Shown one piece after another: positions 45,102 to 53,357 of a stretch of 64,000 bases of DNA. How positions within the stretch are numbered: position 1 is the stretch's first letter; each line of letters starts with the position of its first letter. The translations under genes and the position numbers were made by a program. The stretch covers positions 47,052-111,051 of the forward strand of contig CAKSFM010000008.1 in NCBI GenBank assembly GCA_934454525.1, written 5' to 3'. This DNA comes from an uncultured Clostridia bacterium. GTDB lineage: Bacteria > Bacillota > Clostridia > UMGS1883. Under the pieces are notes generated by a model. It did not search any database, was not told the DNA's origin, and saw only the letters and a program-made list of their open reading frames with translations.

Positions 45102-45312
45102 TTTTTATTGCGGAAAAGGTCAAAATGACGAAAATATGTAATTAAAAATATGATATTTTGTGCAAAATGCCAAACATAAAAAATAATTATTGTGCAGAAT
45201 TCGGATATATATATATAAATATTTATAGTAAAATAGTATTAACAGGCATGAAAAAACTGCTGCGAAAAGCAGCGGCACTGCCTGCATTTCAAGGAAACGG
45301 AGGACGGGAAAA

Positions 45313-47358
45313 ATGAACGTATTCAGTGGAGAAAGTATCAGAAACGTAGTGGTTTTGGGTCACGGAGGAGCAGGTAAAACGTCGCTTATCGAAGCGATAT
45401 TACATAAAGCGGGGGCATCGGACAGATTCGGAAAAATTTCCGACGGAACAACTGTCTGCGATTATGATCCCGAGGAAATAAAAAGAAAGATTTCCATTAA
45501 CCTCACCTTGGCGCCGTGCGTTTGGCACACGCCGAAAATTGCCGATTCAAAAATCAATCTTATCGACACACCCGGTTATTTTGACTTTGCCGGGGAAGTT
45601 ATGGGCGGAATCCGCGCGGCGGACAGCGCGCTCATTGTTGTAAACGCCAAAAACGGCGTTCAGGTCGGCACGGAAAACGCCTGGGAATATGCCGATGCGC
45701 GCGGAATGGCAAAAATGATGTTCATAAATAATATGGATGATGAAAATGCCGATTTTGACAAGGTTGTTGCACAGATTCACGAAAAATTCGGCGCAAGTGC
45801 AGCCGTGTTCAGAATTCCGATAAAAGAGGGGAAAGGAATTTCGGGTTATGTGAACGTTGTAAGCGGCAAAGCATACACAGTTGCAAACGATGTTGAAACG
45901 GAAATTCCGATTCCCGAAAAAATGATGGAAAACTATGATAAATACCATGACGCACTGCTTGAAGCGGTTGCGCTTACGAGCGATGAGCTTCTGGAGCGTT
46001 ATCTTTCCGGCGATGTTATCACGGACGATGAAATGCGCGCCGTTTTGAAAGGCAGCGTGAAGCGCGGCATGGTTGTTCCGGTATACGGCGGATTTGCAAC
46101 GGGCAATACCTTTGCAGTGCGGTCGCTTATGGACGCCATGCTTAAATATCTGCCATCCCCCGTGGAGGCTGAAACAGAACCCCCGTGCGACAGTGCCGCA
46201 CCGATGAGCGCAATCGTGTTTAAGACGCTTGCCGATTCCTACGGAAAGGTGTCGCTGTTTAGGGTTATGAGCGGAACCGTTAAGGCTGACAGCAATGTTT
46301 ACAATCCCGGTAAGGATTCAAACGAACGCATAGGAAAGCTCTATCTGCTCCGCGGCAAAAAGCAGATTGAGGTGCCGGAGCTTAAAGCAGGCGACATCGG
46401 CGCGGCAACAAAGCTTGCCGTTACGCTGACCGGCGACACGCTTTGCGCAGTCGGACAAAAGACAGTTCTGGAGGGCGTTGAAATTCCGCGCCCGAACCTT
46501 GAAATGGCAATAATTCCGCAGGCAAAGGGCGATGAAGAAAAAATAAACACCGGTCTTACAAAGCTGCGTGAGGAAGATCCGTCCTTTGAAATAAGGAATA
46601 ATCATGAAACGAAGCAAACTCTTATCATTGGTCAGGGAGATTTGCATTTAGAGGTAATTTCAAGCAAGCTGAAAACAAAATTCGGCGTCAGCGTCAGCCT
46701 TGATGTGCCGAAAGTGGCATACCGCGAAACAATCAGAAAAAGCGTTAAGGTTCAGGGCAGGCACAAGAAGCAGTCCGGCGGTCACGGGCAGTTCGGCGAT
46801 GTGTGGATAGAATTCAGTCATCACGACGGTGACGACCTTATTTTTGAAGAAAAGATATTCGGCGGAGCAGTGCCGAAAAACTACTTTCCGGCAGTTGAAA
46901 AAGGTTTGCGCGAAAGCATTGTAAAGGGTGTTCTCGCCGGTTATCCCGTTGTCGGTCTTAAGGCAGTGCTTGTTGACGGGTCATATCACCCTGTTGATTC
47001 TTCGGAAATGGCATTCAAGGTTGCCGCTTCAATTGCATATAAGGAGGGACTTTCGCAGGCAAATCCCGTGCTTTTGGAACCCGTCGGACATCTCGAGGTA
47101 ACAATGCCGGAAGCGCAGATGGGTGATATTATCGGTGATATTAACAAACGCCGCGGCAGAATCCTCGGAATGAATCCCATCGGCGATGGAAAGGGCAAAG
47201 TAGTTGCCGAGGTTCCGATGGCGGAAATGTTCAAATATGCAACGGATTTGCGCAGCATGACGCAGGCGCGCGGAAAATATATGCTCGTTCAGGAACGCTA
47301 TGAGGAGGTTCCTCCGAACATTGCGCAGAAAATTATTGACGCTGCAAAAAAAGAATAA
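45313..47358 (+). CDS. EF-G-2-like translational GTPase
   Basis: A 681-residue member of the EF-G family with all five domains. G1 is GHGGAGKT (16-23) and G3 is DTPG (85-88). Unlike canonical EF-G, the residue after DTPG is Tyr89 in place of histidine, as in EF-G-2 of Thermus thermophilus, which this protein resembles along its length. The G4 motif NKxD reads NNMD at 139-142. Domain IV shows QSGGHGQFGDVWIEF and the end ARGKYMLVQERYEEVP. EF-G-2 function is unclear, perhaps conditional translation or ribosome rescue. A hairpin in the leader (CTGCTGCGAAAAGCAGCGG) precedes it. Confidence 0.9.
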   Translation: MNVFSGESIRNVVVLGHGGAGKTSLIEAILHKAGASDRFGKISDGTTVCDYDPEEIKRKISINLTLAPCVWHTPKIADSKINLIDTPGYFDFAGEVMGGIRAADSALIVVNAKNGVQVGTENAWEYADARGMAKMMFINNMDDENADFDKVVAQIHEKFGASAAVFRIPIKEGKGISGYVNVVSGKAYTVANDVETEIPIPEKMMENYDKYHDALLEAVALTSDELLERYLSGDVITDDEMRAVLKGSVKRGMVVPVYGGFATGNTFAVRSLMDAMLKYLPSPVEAETEPPCDSAAPMSAIVFKTLADSYGKVSLFRVMSGTVKADSNVYNPGKDSNERIGKLYLLRGKKQIEVPELKAGDIGAATKLAVTLTGDTLCAVGQKTVLEGVEIPRPNLEMAIIPQAKGDEEKINTGLTKLREEDPSFEIRNNHETKQTLIIGQGDLHLEVISSKLKTKFGVSVSLDVPKVAYRETIRKSVKVQGRHKKQSGGHGQFGDVWIEFSHHDGDDLIFEEKIFGGAVPKNYFPAVEKGLRESIVKGVLAGYPVVGLKAVLVDGSYHPVDSSEMAFKVAASIAYKEGLSQANPVLLEPVGHLEVTMPEAQMGDIIGDINKRRGRILGMNPIGDGKGKVVAEVPMAEMFKYATDLRSMTQARGKYMLVQERYEEVPPNIAQKIIDAAKKE

Positions 47359-47369
47359 ATTTTTAATAA

Positions 47370-47401
47370 AAATGTGCGATTTATTTGAAATCGCACATTT
47401 T
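47370..47401 (+). terminator. Terminator after the EF-G-2-like gene
   Basis: AAATGTGCGATTT pairs with its complement around a 4-base loop and is followed by a run of T residues on the plus strand. Confidence 0.85.
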
Positions 47402-47444
47402 TTATTGTATACTTAATATTACTAATTAAATAAGGAGTATTCTG

Positions 47445-48305
47445 ATGTACGATTTGACGAATCCGGAAATAATAAAATATCTTTGTTCAAAATACGGCTT
47501 CAGCTTTTCAAAAGGCATGGGGCAAAACTTCATAACGGATGATGATGTGCCGCTGACGATGGCAAGAAAAGCCGCGGAGGATGCATCGGGAATTATCGAA
47601 ATCGGTCCGGGATTCGGCAGCCTGACAGCCGCCCTTGCACAGGCAGCGGACAAGGTTGTTTCGATTGAGCTTGACCGCCGCCTTGAAAAGGTGCTTTCGG
47701 AAACGCTTGCCGGTTTCGGCAATGTTGAATTCATCTGGGAGGACTGCATGAAAGTCAATATGAAACAGCTGATTGCAGAAAAATTTCCGTCCGGGAATGT
47801 AAGTGTTGCGGCAAATCTTCCGTACTATATAACAACGCCAATCATAATGTCACTGATAGAGGGCGGACTTCCGCTCAAAAGAATAGTTGTCATGATTCAG
47901 AAAGAAGTTGCCGAACGCCTTTGCGCAAAGCCGGGCGGCAAGGAATACGGTGCGGTAACGGTTGCGGCACAGTATCGCTGCACAACGGAAATTTTAAAAA
48001 ATGTGCCATCGTCATCGTTCATTCCGCGCCCCAAGGTTGACAGCGCCGTCATCTGCCTTGAGATGAGGGAACATCCCCTTGTATCTCCGCTGAATGAAAA
48101 AGCATTTTTTGCGCTTGTTAAGGCGGCATTTGCGCAGCGCAGAAAAACTCTTGCAAATGCGCTTTCGGCAGCAGGGATTTTCGGCAGCAAGGAAAGCATA
48201 TCAGCCGCAATCGCCGAAATGAAGCTTTCGCCCACGGTGCGCGGCGAAGCGCTTTCAATTGAGCAGTTCTGCGCCCTGAGCGATTATTTCGAAAAAAACA
48301 AATAA
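47445..48305 (+). CDS. rsmA: 16S rRNA dimethyladenosine transferase
   Basis: A 286-residue methyltransferase (KsgA) that dimethylates two adjacent adenosines near the 3' end of 16S rRNA. The signature GMGQNFITDD opens the enzyme; the SAM site is IIEIGPGFGSLTAALA, and the catalytic motif NLPYYITTPI is present, followed by MIQKEVAERLCAKPG. The C-terminal FxPRPKVDSAV region is complete. AAGGAG lies before the ATG. Confidence 0.97.
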   Translation: MYDLTNPEIIKYLCSKYGFSFSKGMGQNFITDDDVPLTMARKAAEDASGIIEIGPGFGSLTAALAQAADKVVSIELDRRLEKVLSETLAGFGNVEFIWEDCMKVNMKQLIAEKFPSGNVSVAANLPYYITTPIIMSLIEGGLPLKRIVVMIQKEVAERLCAKPGGKEYGAVTVAAQYRCTTEILKNVPSSSFIPRPKVDSAVICLEMREHPLVSPLNEKAFFALVKAAFAQRRKTLANALSAAGIFGSKESISAAIAEMKLSPTVRGEALSIEQFCALSDYFEKNK

Positions 48306-48332
48306 AATAACCCCCTTTTTTCGAAGCAGATG

Positions 48333-48361
48333 TTGAAAAGTAATTTAATTTGTTATATAAT
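48333..48361 (+). promoter_or_regulatory. Sigma-A promoter of glyA
   Basis: TTGAAA and TATAAT are 17 bases apart and the -10 ends 29 bases before the glyA start. No glycine or THF riboswitch was recognised in the short leader. Confidence 0.75.
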
Positions 48362-48390
48362 TAGGAAAAAACTAATCGGGAGGTTGTGCA

Positions 48391-49626
48391 ATGAATTTCT
48401 TTGAGGATTTGAAAAACTATGACAGCGAGGTTTACGCTTCGTGCGAAAGAGAGCTTGAACGTCAGCGCCATAATATTGAGCTGATAGCTTCGGAAAACAT
48501 CGTTTCAAAAGCGGTGCTTTTAGCTGCCGGCGGCGTTCTTACAAACAAATATGCCGAGGGTTACAGCGGCAAACGCTACTACGGCGGATGCTGCTATGTT
48601 GACGAGGTTGAAACACTTGCAATAGAGCGCGCAAAAAAGCTTTTCGGGGCGGAACACGCAAACGTTCAGCCGCACAGCGGCGCAAATGCCAATTTTGCAA
48701 CGTTCTTTGCATTTCTTAAACCGGGTGACACCGTTATGGGCATGAACCTTGCGCACGGAGGCCACTTGTCGCACGGTTCTCCCGTTAATGTGAGCGGAAA
48801 GTATTTCAATATAGTTCCCTATGGTGTTGATGAGGAAACAGGACTGATTGATTACGATAAAATGATTGAAACGGCGCGCGAGTGCAAGCCGAAGCTTATT
48901 GTTGCAGGTGCAAGCGCATATTCAAGAACGATTGATTTTGCCAAATTCCGTGAAGCAGCTGATGAAGTCGGTGCAATTCTCATGGTTGACATGGCGCATA
49001 TCGCCGGACTTGTTGCGGCAGGACTGCACCCCAGTCCCGTTCCTTATGCAGATGTTGTGACAACCACAACGCACAAAACGCTTCGCGGACCGAGAGGCGG
49101 AATGATCCTTTGTAAAGAAGAATATGCAAAGCAGATTGACAAGGCAGTTTTCCCGGGAACGCAGGGCGGACCGCTCATGCATATTATTGCCGCAAAGGCT
49201 GTTGCCCTCGGCGAAGCGCTGACGGAGGATTTCCGCAATTATCAGAAACAGGTTGTCAAAAATGCAAAGGCGCTTTGCAATTCGCTCAAGGCAGAGGGAT
49301 TCAATATTGTTTCCGGTGATACTGACAATCACCTTATGCTGCTTGATTTGCGCCCGTTTGACATAACCGGAAAAGAGCTTGAGCATCGTCTTGACGAGGT
49401 TCACATCACCGCTAATAAAAATGCGATTCCGAATGATCCGCAAAGTCCGTTTGTTACAAGCGGCGTTCGTCTCGGCACACCGGCGGTTACAACGCGCGGT
49501 TTTAAAGAAGAAGATATGAAAAACATTGCCAAATGGATTAAACAGACTGCCGCCGATTTTGAGGCAAGCAAGGACAGCGTGACTAAGGCTGTCTGCGAGC
49601 TTTGCGAAAAACACCCGATTTACTAA
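48391..49626 (+). CDS. glyA: Serine hydroxymethyltransferase
   Basis: A 411-residue PLP enzyme that converts serine and tetrahydrofolate to glycine and methylene-THF, the main one-carbon source. The PLP lysine is in TTTTHKTLRGPRGG. The start RQRHNIELIASENIVS and NVQPHSGANANFATF motifs are typical. GGGAGG precedes the ATG. A terminator follows, so it is likely a single-gene transcript. Confidence 0.98.
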   Translation: MNFFEDLKNYDSEVYASCERELERQRHNIELIASENIVSKAVLLAAGGVLTNKYAEGYSGKRYYGGCCYVDEVETLAIERAKKLFGAEHANVQPHSGANANFATFFAFLKPGDTVMGMNLAHGGHLSHGSPVNVSGKYFNIVPYGVDEETGLIDYDKMIETARECKPKLIVAGASAYSRTIDFAKFREAADEVGAILMVDMAHIAGLVAAGLHPSPVPYADVVTTTTHKTLRGPRGGMILCKEEYAKQIDKAVFPGTQGGPLMHIIAAKAVALGEALTEDFRNYQKQVVKNAKALCNSLKAEGFNIVSGDTDNHLMLLDLRPFDITGKELEHRLDEVHITANKNAIPNDPQSPFVTSGVRLGTPAVTTRGFKEEDMKNIAKWIKQTAADFEASKDSVTKAVCELCEKHPIY

Positions 49627-49634
49627 AGTGAAGA

Positions 49635-49666
49635 AAAAAAGGGGGAAGGCAGTTTCCTCCTTTTTT
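49635..49666 (+). terminator. Terminator of glyA
   Basis: A-rich and G-rich left arm (49635-49648) pairs with the right arm CCTCCTTTTTT around a short loop, starting 9 bases after the stop codon. Confidence 0.75.
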
Positions 49667-49676
49667 GCACCAAATT

Positions 49677-49721
49677 CAGGCATAACAAACCTAACATATG
49701 CGTTCGGGGTTGTTATGCCTG
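49677..49721 (+). promoter_or_regulatory. Hairpin upstream of the GGDEF gene
   Basis: CAGGCATAACAAACC pairs with GGTTGTTATGCCTG with a single bulged A, loop about 16 bases, ending 22 bases before the GGDEF start. It carries the TTATGCCT motif also found in the repeats at 51.3 and 53.3 kb. It does not match a c-di-GMP riboswitch. It could be a leader structure or a repeat remnant. Confidence 0.5.
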
Positions 49722-49743
49722 CGCGAAAGGACATGGAAAACAA

Positions 49744-51111
49744 ATGAAGCGGCCGAAAAAAATAAAACCGTCAATATTTAACGTTTGCGTCTTTGTAATG
49801 CTTGCGGCATTTGAGCTGTTGATGTCGTTCACATTCCTCGGATATGTGCATATTCCGCCGATTTCGGTGACATTTGCATATCTTCCGGTAATGCTTGCTG
49901 CATATATGCTCGGCACGGCGCAGTCAACCGCAATGGGTGCAATTTTCGGTTTGGCAAGTATGTATAAATCCTCGGAAAGTTATATTTTGCCCACAGACAG
50001 GGCATTTTCTCCGCTTTACAGCGGAAAGCCGCTTGCCAGCCTGCTTCTCGCAGTCGGCGCAAGAACGCTGTTCGGATTTCTGACAGGGATTATGTTCGGC
50101 TGCGCCAAAAAGAAAAAACATTCGACTGTATGGGTCGGAGTTGCAGCGCTTGTCGCGCCGCTGATTCACGCGGTAATTGTCTATTCCGTGATGATCATGT
50201 TTTTCCGCGAGTTTGATTACGGCGCTCTTCAACACTCCACAACGAGCGGAATAAATATCGCGGTTACTCTGTTGGGCGTGGTTGTTACCGTGCTTTTTCA
50301 AAAGCTCTATAACAGCGAACTTGTTGAGAAAGTAAAAGATTCGGTAAATCACGTTCAGCAAAATCCATATGCCGATTCCTCAAAAAGAACAATTATTGTT
50401 TCTGTGTTTGCGGCTTTTGTGCTGAGCATGACAATTCTCGCTGCACTCTATTTTTCAAACAGAACATCAATTATGCTTGAAATGCACGGGATTGAGGTTT
50501 CAACCGGCGTGGACAGCGATTTGACACATTTGCAGATGCAGTTCACCGCGGCAATGATTTCGCTGAATGTGATTTGCGTTATTGTACTGATTTTGATTTA
50601 TCAGTATACCGCCTACAAAAACTTCCTCGGCGAGCTTGACCCCGTAACGGGAGTGATGGGGCGGCGGTTATTTTTAAATTGCTGGGAAAAGTCACAAAAG
50701 CTTGCCGATTTGCAGACTGTGAAAAACGGGTGGTTTTTGTTTGCCGATGTTGACCTGTTCAAGGATATTAACGATGCATACGGTCATTCTGTCGGAGATG
50801 ATGTTCTCCACGAGGTTGCGCTGGCTTTGAAAAGAACGTTTTATGACTGCGGAATTATCGGCAGAATGGGCGGCGATGAGTTCTCGGTTCTGATTGATAA
50901 AAAGGAAATTTCAAGAAATGAGCTTGAAACACGGCTGGACGGATTTTACGATGAAATTGCCGAACTTCTTCCCTCGCAGCAGAAAGTCAGCTGCAGCATC
51001 GGTATATGCGGCTTTGCTTACCCTGCGGAAATATCTGAACTGATGAACAAAGCTGACGAAAATCTGTATAAAGCAAAAAACAGCGGTCGCGGCTGCTATG
51101 TTGTCGGGTAA
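49744..51111 (+). CDS. ECF S-component-like membrane domain fused to a diguanylate cyclase (GGDEF)
   Basis: A 455-residue protein. Residues 12-190 form five to six helices with the S-component look: HIPPISVTFAYLPVMLAAYM followed by GAIFGLASM, as in vitamin-binding subunits of ECF transporters. A further helix pair at about 215-238 and 268-290 borders a short outside loop. The GGDEF domain is at about 296-455, with Asp335 (FADVDLFKDIND) and MGGDEF (375-380). The inhibitory RxxD site is not present at its usual place. It probably makes c-di-GMP in response to a small molecule held by the membrane domain; this is inference. No PilZ or EAL gene is near. Confidence 0.85.
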   Translation: MKRPKKIKPSIFNVCVFVMLAAFELLMSFTFLGYVHIPPISVTFAYLPVMLAAYMLGTAQSTAMGAIFGLASMYKSSESYILPTDRAFSPLYSGKPLASLLLAVGARTLFGFLTGIMFGCAKKKKHSTVWVGVAALVAPLIHAVIVYSVMIMFFREFDYGALQHSTTSGINIAVTLLGVVVTVLFQKLYNSELVEKVKDSVNHVQQNPYADSSKRTIIVSVFAAFVLSMTILAALYFSNRTSIMLEMHGIEVSTGVDSDLTHLQMQFTAAMISLNVICVIVLILIYQYTAYKNFLGELDPVTGVMGRRLFLNCWEKSQKLADLQTVKNGWFLFADVDLFKDINDAYGHSVGDDVLHEVALALKRTFYDCGIIGRMGGDEFSVLIDKKEISRNELETRLDGFYDEIAELLPSQQKVSCSIGICGFAYPAEISELMNKADENLYKAKNSGRGCYVVG

Positions 51112-51132
51112 TTGAATATCTGTATAAAAAGG

Positions 51133-51185
51133 GGATGTTAAAAAACTCCGGAACGCATTATTGCAACAAATTTGCCTTTTTGAAC
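51133..51185 (+). repeat. Dispersed intergenic repeat, copy 2 (uninterrupted)
   Basis: GGATGTTAAAAAACTCCGG and the following ACGCATTATTGCAAC run on without a break, unlike copy 1 at 20001-20107. It begins 22 bases after the GGDEF stop, like copy 1 after its gene. Confidence 0.8.
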
Positions 51186-51188
51186 TCG

Positions 51189-51301
51189 CAGACCCAATGC
51201 GCCGAAAAATTTTTGTTCAGATGTTCTTGCAGGGTGAAGCAAGGCTTGTCGCCTTGCAAATCCTGAAAGAACTGCTGAGCGGAAATTTAACAAGCATTGG
51301 G
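51189..51301. repeat. Imperfect palindrome of about 110 bases
   Basis: The left part (CCCAATGC, TCAG, GTTCTT, CAGG, GCAAGGC in order) is met by the same blocks in inverted order on the right, around a central GCAAGG/CCTTGC hairpin. It could fold as a long cruciform or RNA hairpin. No gene lies in it. Confidence 0.6.
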
Positions 51302-51327
51302 CGCATGTGTTCGAGTCTGTTATGCCT
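51302..51327 (+). repeat. 26-base direct repeat, left copy
   Basis: This is identical to 53332-53357 (CGCATGTGTTCGAGTCTG then TTATGCCT). The two copies lie on either side of the alpha/beta hydrolase gene, about 2 kb apart, in the same direction. Confidence 0.85.
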
Positions 51328-51601
51328 AAGCAGATGTGTTAATATCCGAACCCGCTCAAACAGGCTGAAAATCGTCTTTTTCTGTGTTGTCGGGCTTGAT
51401 ATACGTCAGTATGTCTGCGCCCTTACGCCTTGAAAAATCCTGATTTTCAGTCTTTTTGAGTCTTTCAGATTTTTTTGATTGGATTTTTCGTCAGTACAAG
51501 CAAAAAGCGGAGCAAATACTTTCGTATTTGCGAGCATTTTTGCGCTGTAATGCCGGAAAAGACTTCGAAAAAACGAGTTCGGATACTAACACATCTGCTT
51601 A
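51327..51601. mobile_element. MITE-like element with 25-base inverted ends
   Basis: Ends 51327-51351 and 51577-51601 are inverted repeats with 24 of 25 bases matching (TAAGCAGATGTGTTA core, then TCCGAAC). The 275-base unit has no ORF of note and holds a GCAAATACTTTCGTATTTGC hairpin (51512-51531) shared with the cat-hsp20 gap. No target duplication was clear. A related but scrambled copy lies at 53294-53357. Confidence 0.6.
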
Positions 51602-51655
51602 AACTTAAAGAACGGCTTTCAAAACCAATACTTCCTTATCGGGTTGTGGCTTTTT

Positions 51656-52203
51656 GATTTCCTCTTTGCTTTATGTGTTCTGTGCATTTTGCTGAAGCCC
51701 GGTGGCAAAAGAAAAATAGCGCAGAACGGACAAACTGAACCCGAAAGCGTACAAGAACACAGGGCTCCCGAAAACCAAAGGTTTTTGGGGAAAGGAGAAA
51801 CAGCGTAATGAATGAGCAGTGAATTTTAATTTGCTGCGAATGATACAACGCTTGTTTCGACGTCCGAGAGGTGAAGTTTGTTCGTAGCATAAAGCGTTTT
51901 TTTATAGAAATTCGTTGCATAACGAATTTCCACATTCTGTTTTCCGGCTGTTTATTCTGATTTCCTCTTTGCTTTATGCGTTCTGTGCATTTTGCTGAAG
52001 CCCGGTGGCAAAAGAAAAATAGTGCAGAACGGACAAACTGAACCCGAAAGCGTACAAAGGTACGCTGAGAGGTGAAGTTTGTTCGTAGCATAAAGCGTTT
52101 TTTTATAGAAATTCGTTGCATAACGAATTTCCACATTCTGTTTTCCGGCTGTTTATTTTGATTTCCTCTTTGCTTTATGCGTTCTGTGCATTTTGCTGAA
52201 GCC
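51656..52203. repeat. Alternating A-B tandem repeat (201-base period)
   Basis: Block A (99 bases) occurs at 51656-51754 and 51959-52057 with two differences, and truncated at 52160-52203. Block B (93 bases) occurs at 51866-51958 and 52067-52159, nearly identical. B holds a perfect 10-bp hairpin (51907-51930, 52108-52131). A 111-base unique piece separates the first A and B. A minus-strand frame crosses the region but only reflects the 201-base (3x67) period. Confidence 0.85.
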
Positions 52204-52268
52204 ACCTGTATGTTTTTTTTGCTGTGCGGAATAATATTACTATTAAAGTGAAAGGGAGCAAAGCTATC

Positions 52269-53237
52269 ATGAAAGATAATAAAACCGCACAGACAGTGTC
52301 TGCATTTGCGGGCGCTGCTGCCGCCTGTGCCGCAGCAGCATTTCTGACAACGCGGCTGCTTGTCAGAACCGCTCTTGACAGGGAAGCGCCGCAGCTCATG
52401 AAAAAAAGCGAAAAACGCATTTCGGGCAGCGGCACTGATCCGGGATTTGAAGAAGCGCGGCGCAAGGCTGCAACGCGCCTTGAAGCGCGGGTTCACGAAA
52501 CGGCAGCAATCTTAGGAGATGACGGGGTTCGGCTCATCGGGCATTTCTACCCCTGTGAAAATGCAAAAAGAATTATAATTGCATTTCATGGATGGCGCTC
52601 AAGCTGGAGCAATGATTACGGTCTGATTGCCGACTTTCTGCACAGAAACGAATGCAGTGTGCTTTATGCCGAGCAGCGCGGTCAGAATAACAGCGGCGGA
52701 GATTATATGGGATTCGGACTGACGGAACGTTTCGATTGTGTGCAATGGGCAAACTGGGCAGCAGGGCGTTGCGGCACCGAGATTCCGATTTATCTTGCCG
52801 GTGTTTCGATGGGAGCTTCAACCGTGCTGATGGCTTCGGCTCTTGATCTGCCGCCAAGCGTCCGCGGAATAATTGCGGATTGCGGCTTCACATCCCCGAA
52901 AGCAATCTGGCGGCATGTTGCACACAAAAATCTGCATATTCTTTTCGGATTACGCGGTGTTATCGCGGATTATCTCTGTAAAAGCAAAATAAACATGGAA
53001 TCGGATGAATATTCAACACTTGACGCACTCCGCCGCACTGATATTCCGATTTTGTTTATTCACGGATCGGATGACAGCTTTGTTCCAGTTGAAATGACAT
53101 ACGAAAATTACAAGGTCTGCTCCGCGCCGAAGCGGCTGCTCATAGTTCCGGGCGCAGATCACGCCGGGAGCTGCTATGTAAATCCTCACGGATATGAACG
53201 CGCGCTTATTGCGTTCTGGCACGATTTCGATAATTGA
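52269..53237 (+). CDS. Alpha/beta hydrolase
   Basis: A 322-residue hydrolase with an N-terminal hydrophobic anchor (about 8-32). The nucleophile elbow is GVSMGAS with Ser near 182. The oxyanion region is FHGWRSSWSNDYG, and the acid and His are in HGSDDSFVP and PGADHAGS. It belongs to the serine aminopeptidase/BEM46-like group of membrane-linked hydrolases with unknown substrates. The start is the ATG at 52269, ten bases after GGGAG. It is flanked by direct repeats on both sides. Confidence 0.85.
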   Translation: MKDNKTAQTVSAFAGAAAACAAAAFLTTRLLVRTALDREAPQLMKKSEKRISGSGTDPGFEEARRKAATRLEARVHETAAILGDDGVRLIGHFYPCENAKRIIIAFHGWRSSWSNDYGLIADFLHRNECSVLYAEQRGQNNSGGDYMGFGLTERFDCVQWANWAAGRCGTEIPIYLAGVSMGASTVLMASALDLPPSVRGIIADCGFTSPKAIWRHVAHKNLHILFGLRGVIADYLCKSKINMESDEYSTLDALRRTDIPILFIHGSDDSFVPVEMTYENYKVCSAPKRLLIVPGADHAGSCYVNPHGYERALIAFWHDFDN

Positions 53238-53246
53238 TTTCCGCAC

Positions 53247-53286
53247 AAAAGCCGGGTAACTCTTAAAGGGGAGTTACCCGGCTTTT
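53247..53286. terminator. Terminator after the hydrolase gene
   Basis: A perfect 16-bp stem (AAAAGCCGGGTAACTC and complement, short loop) is followed by TTGAG on the plus strand and bounded by A residues on the other side. Confidence 0.85.
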
Positions 53287-53293
53287 TGAGCTG

Positions 53294-53357
53294 GTTCGGA
53301 TATTGACGCATCTGCCTAAGCAGACTCGAACCGCATGTGTTCGAGTCTGTTATGCCT
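53294..53357. repeat. Repeat remnant related to 51302-51351
   Basis: 53294-53331 in inverted form resembles 51310-51351 (GTTCGAGTCTG at one end, TATCCGAAC at the other), and 53332-53357 is the exact 26-base direct repeat. The last bases overlap the stop codon of the ABC transporter gene. Confidence 0.75.

Noticed and set aside
49677..49721. Possible c-di-GMP riboswitch before the GGDEF gene
   Set aside because: The conserved bases of the GEMM class were not found; it is only a simple stem.
51302..51327. GTTCGAGTC resembling a tRNA T-loop (also at 53332)
   Set aside because: The flanking bases do not form a T stem and no acceptor or anticodon arm is present.
51161..51657. Small plus-strand frames of 60-90 codons after the GGDEF gene
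   Set aside because: They lie in palindromes and inverted repeats, lack ribosome sites and show no domain features.
51636..52496. A 286-codon minus-strand frame across the repeats
   Set aside because: Its repeated peptide only mirrors the 201-base DNA period, it overlaps the start of the hydrolase gene, and it is basic and Phe/Arg-rich without a domain.
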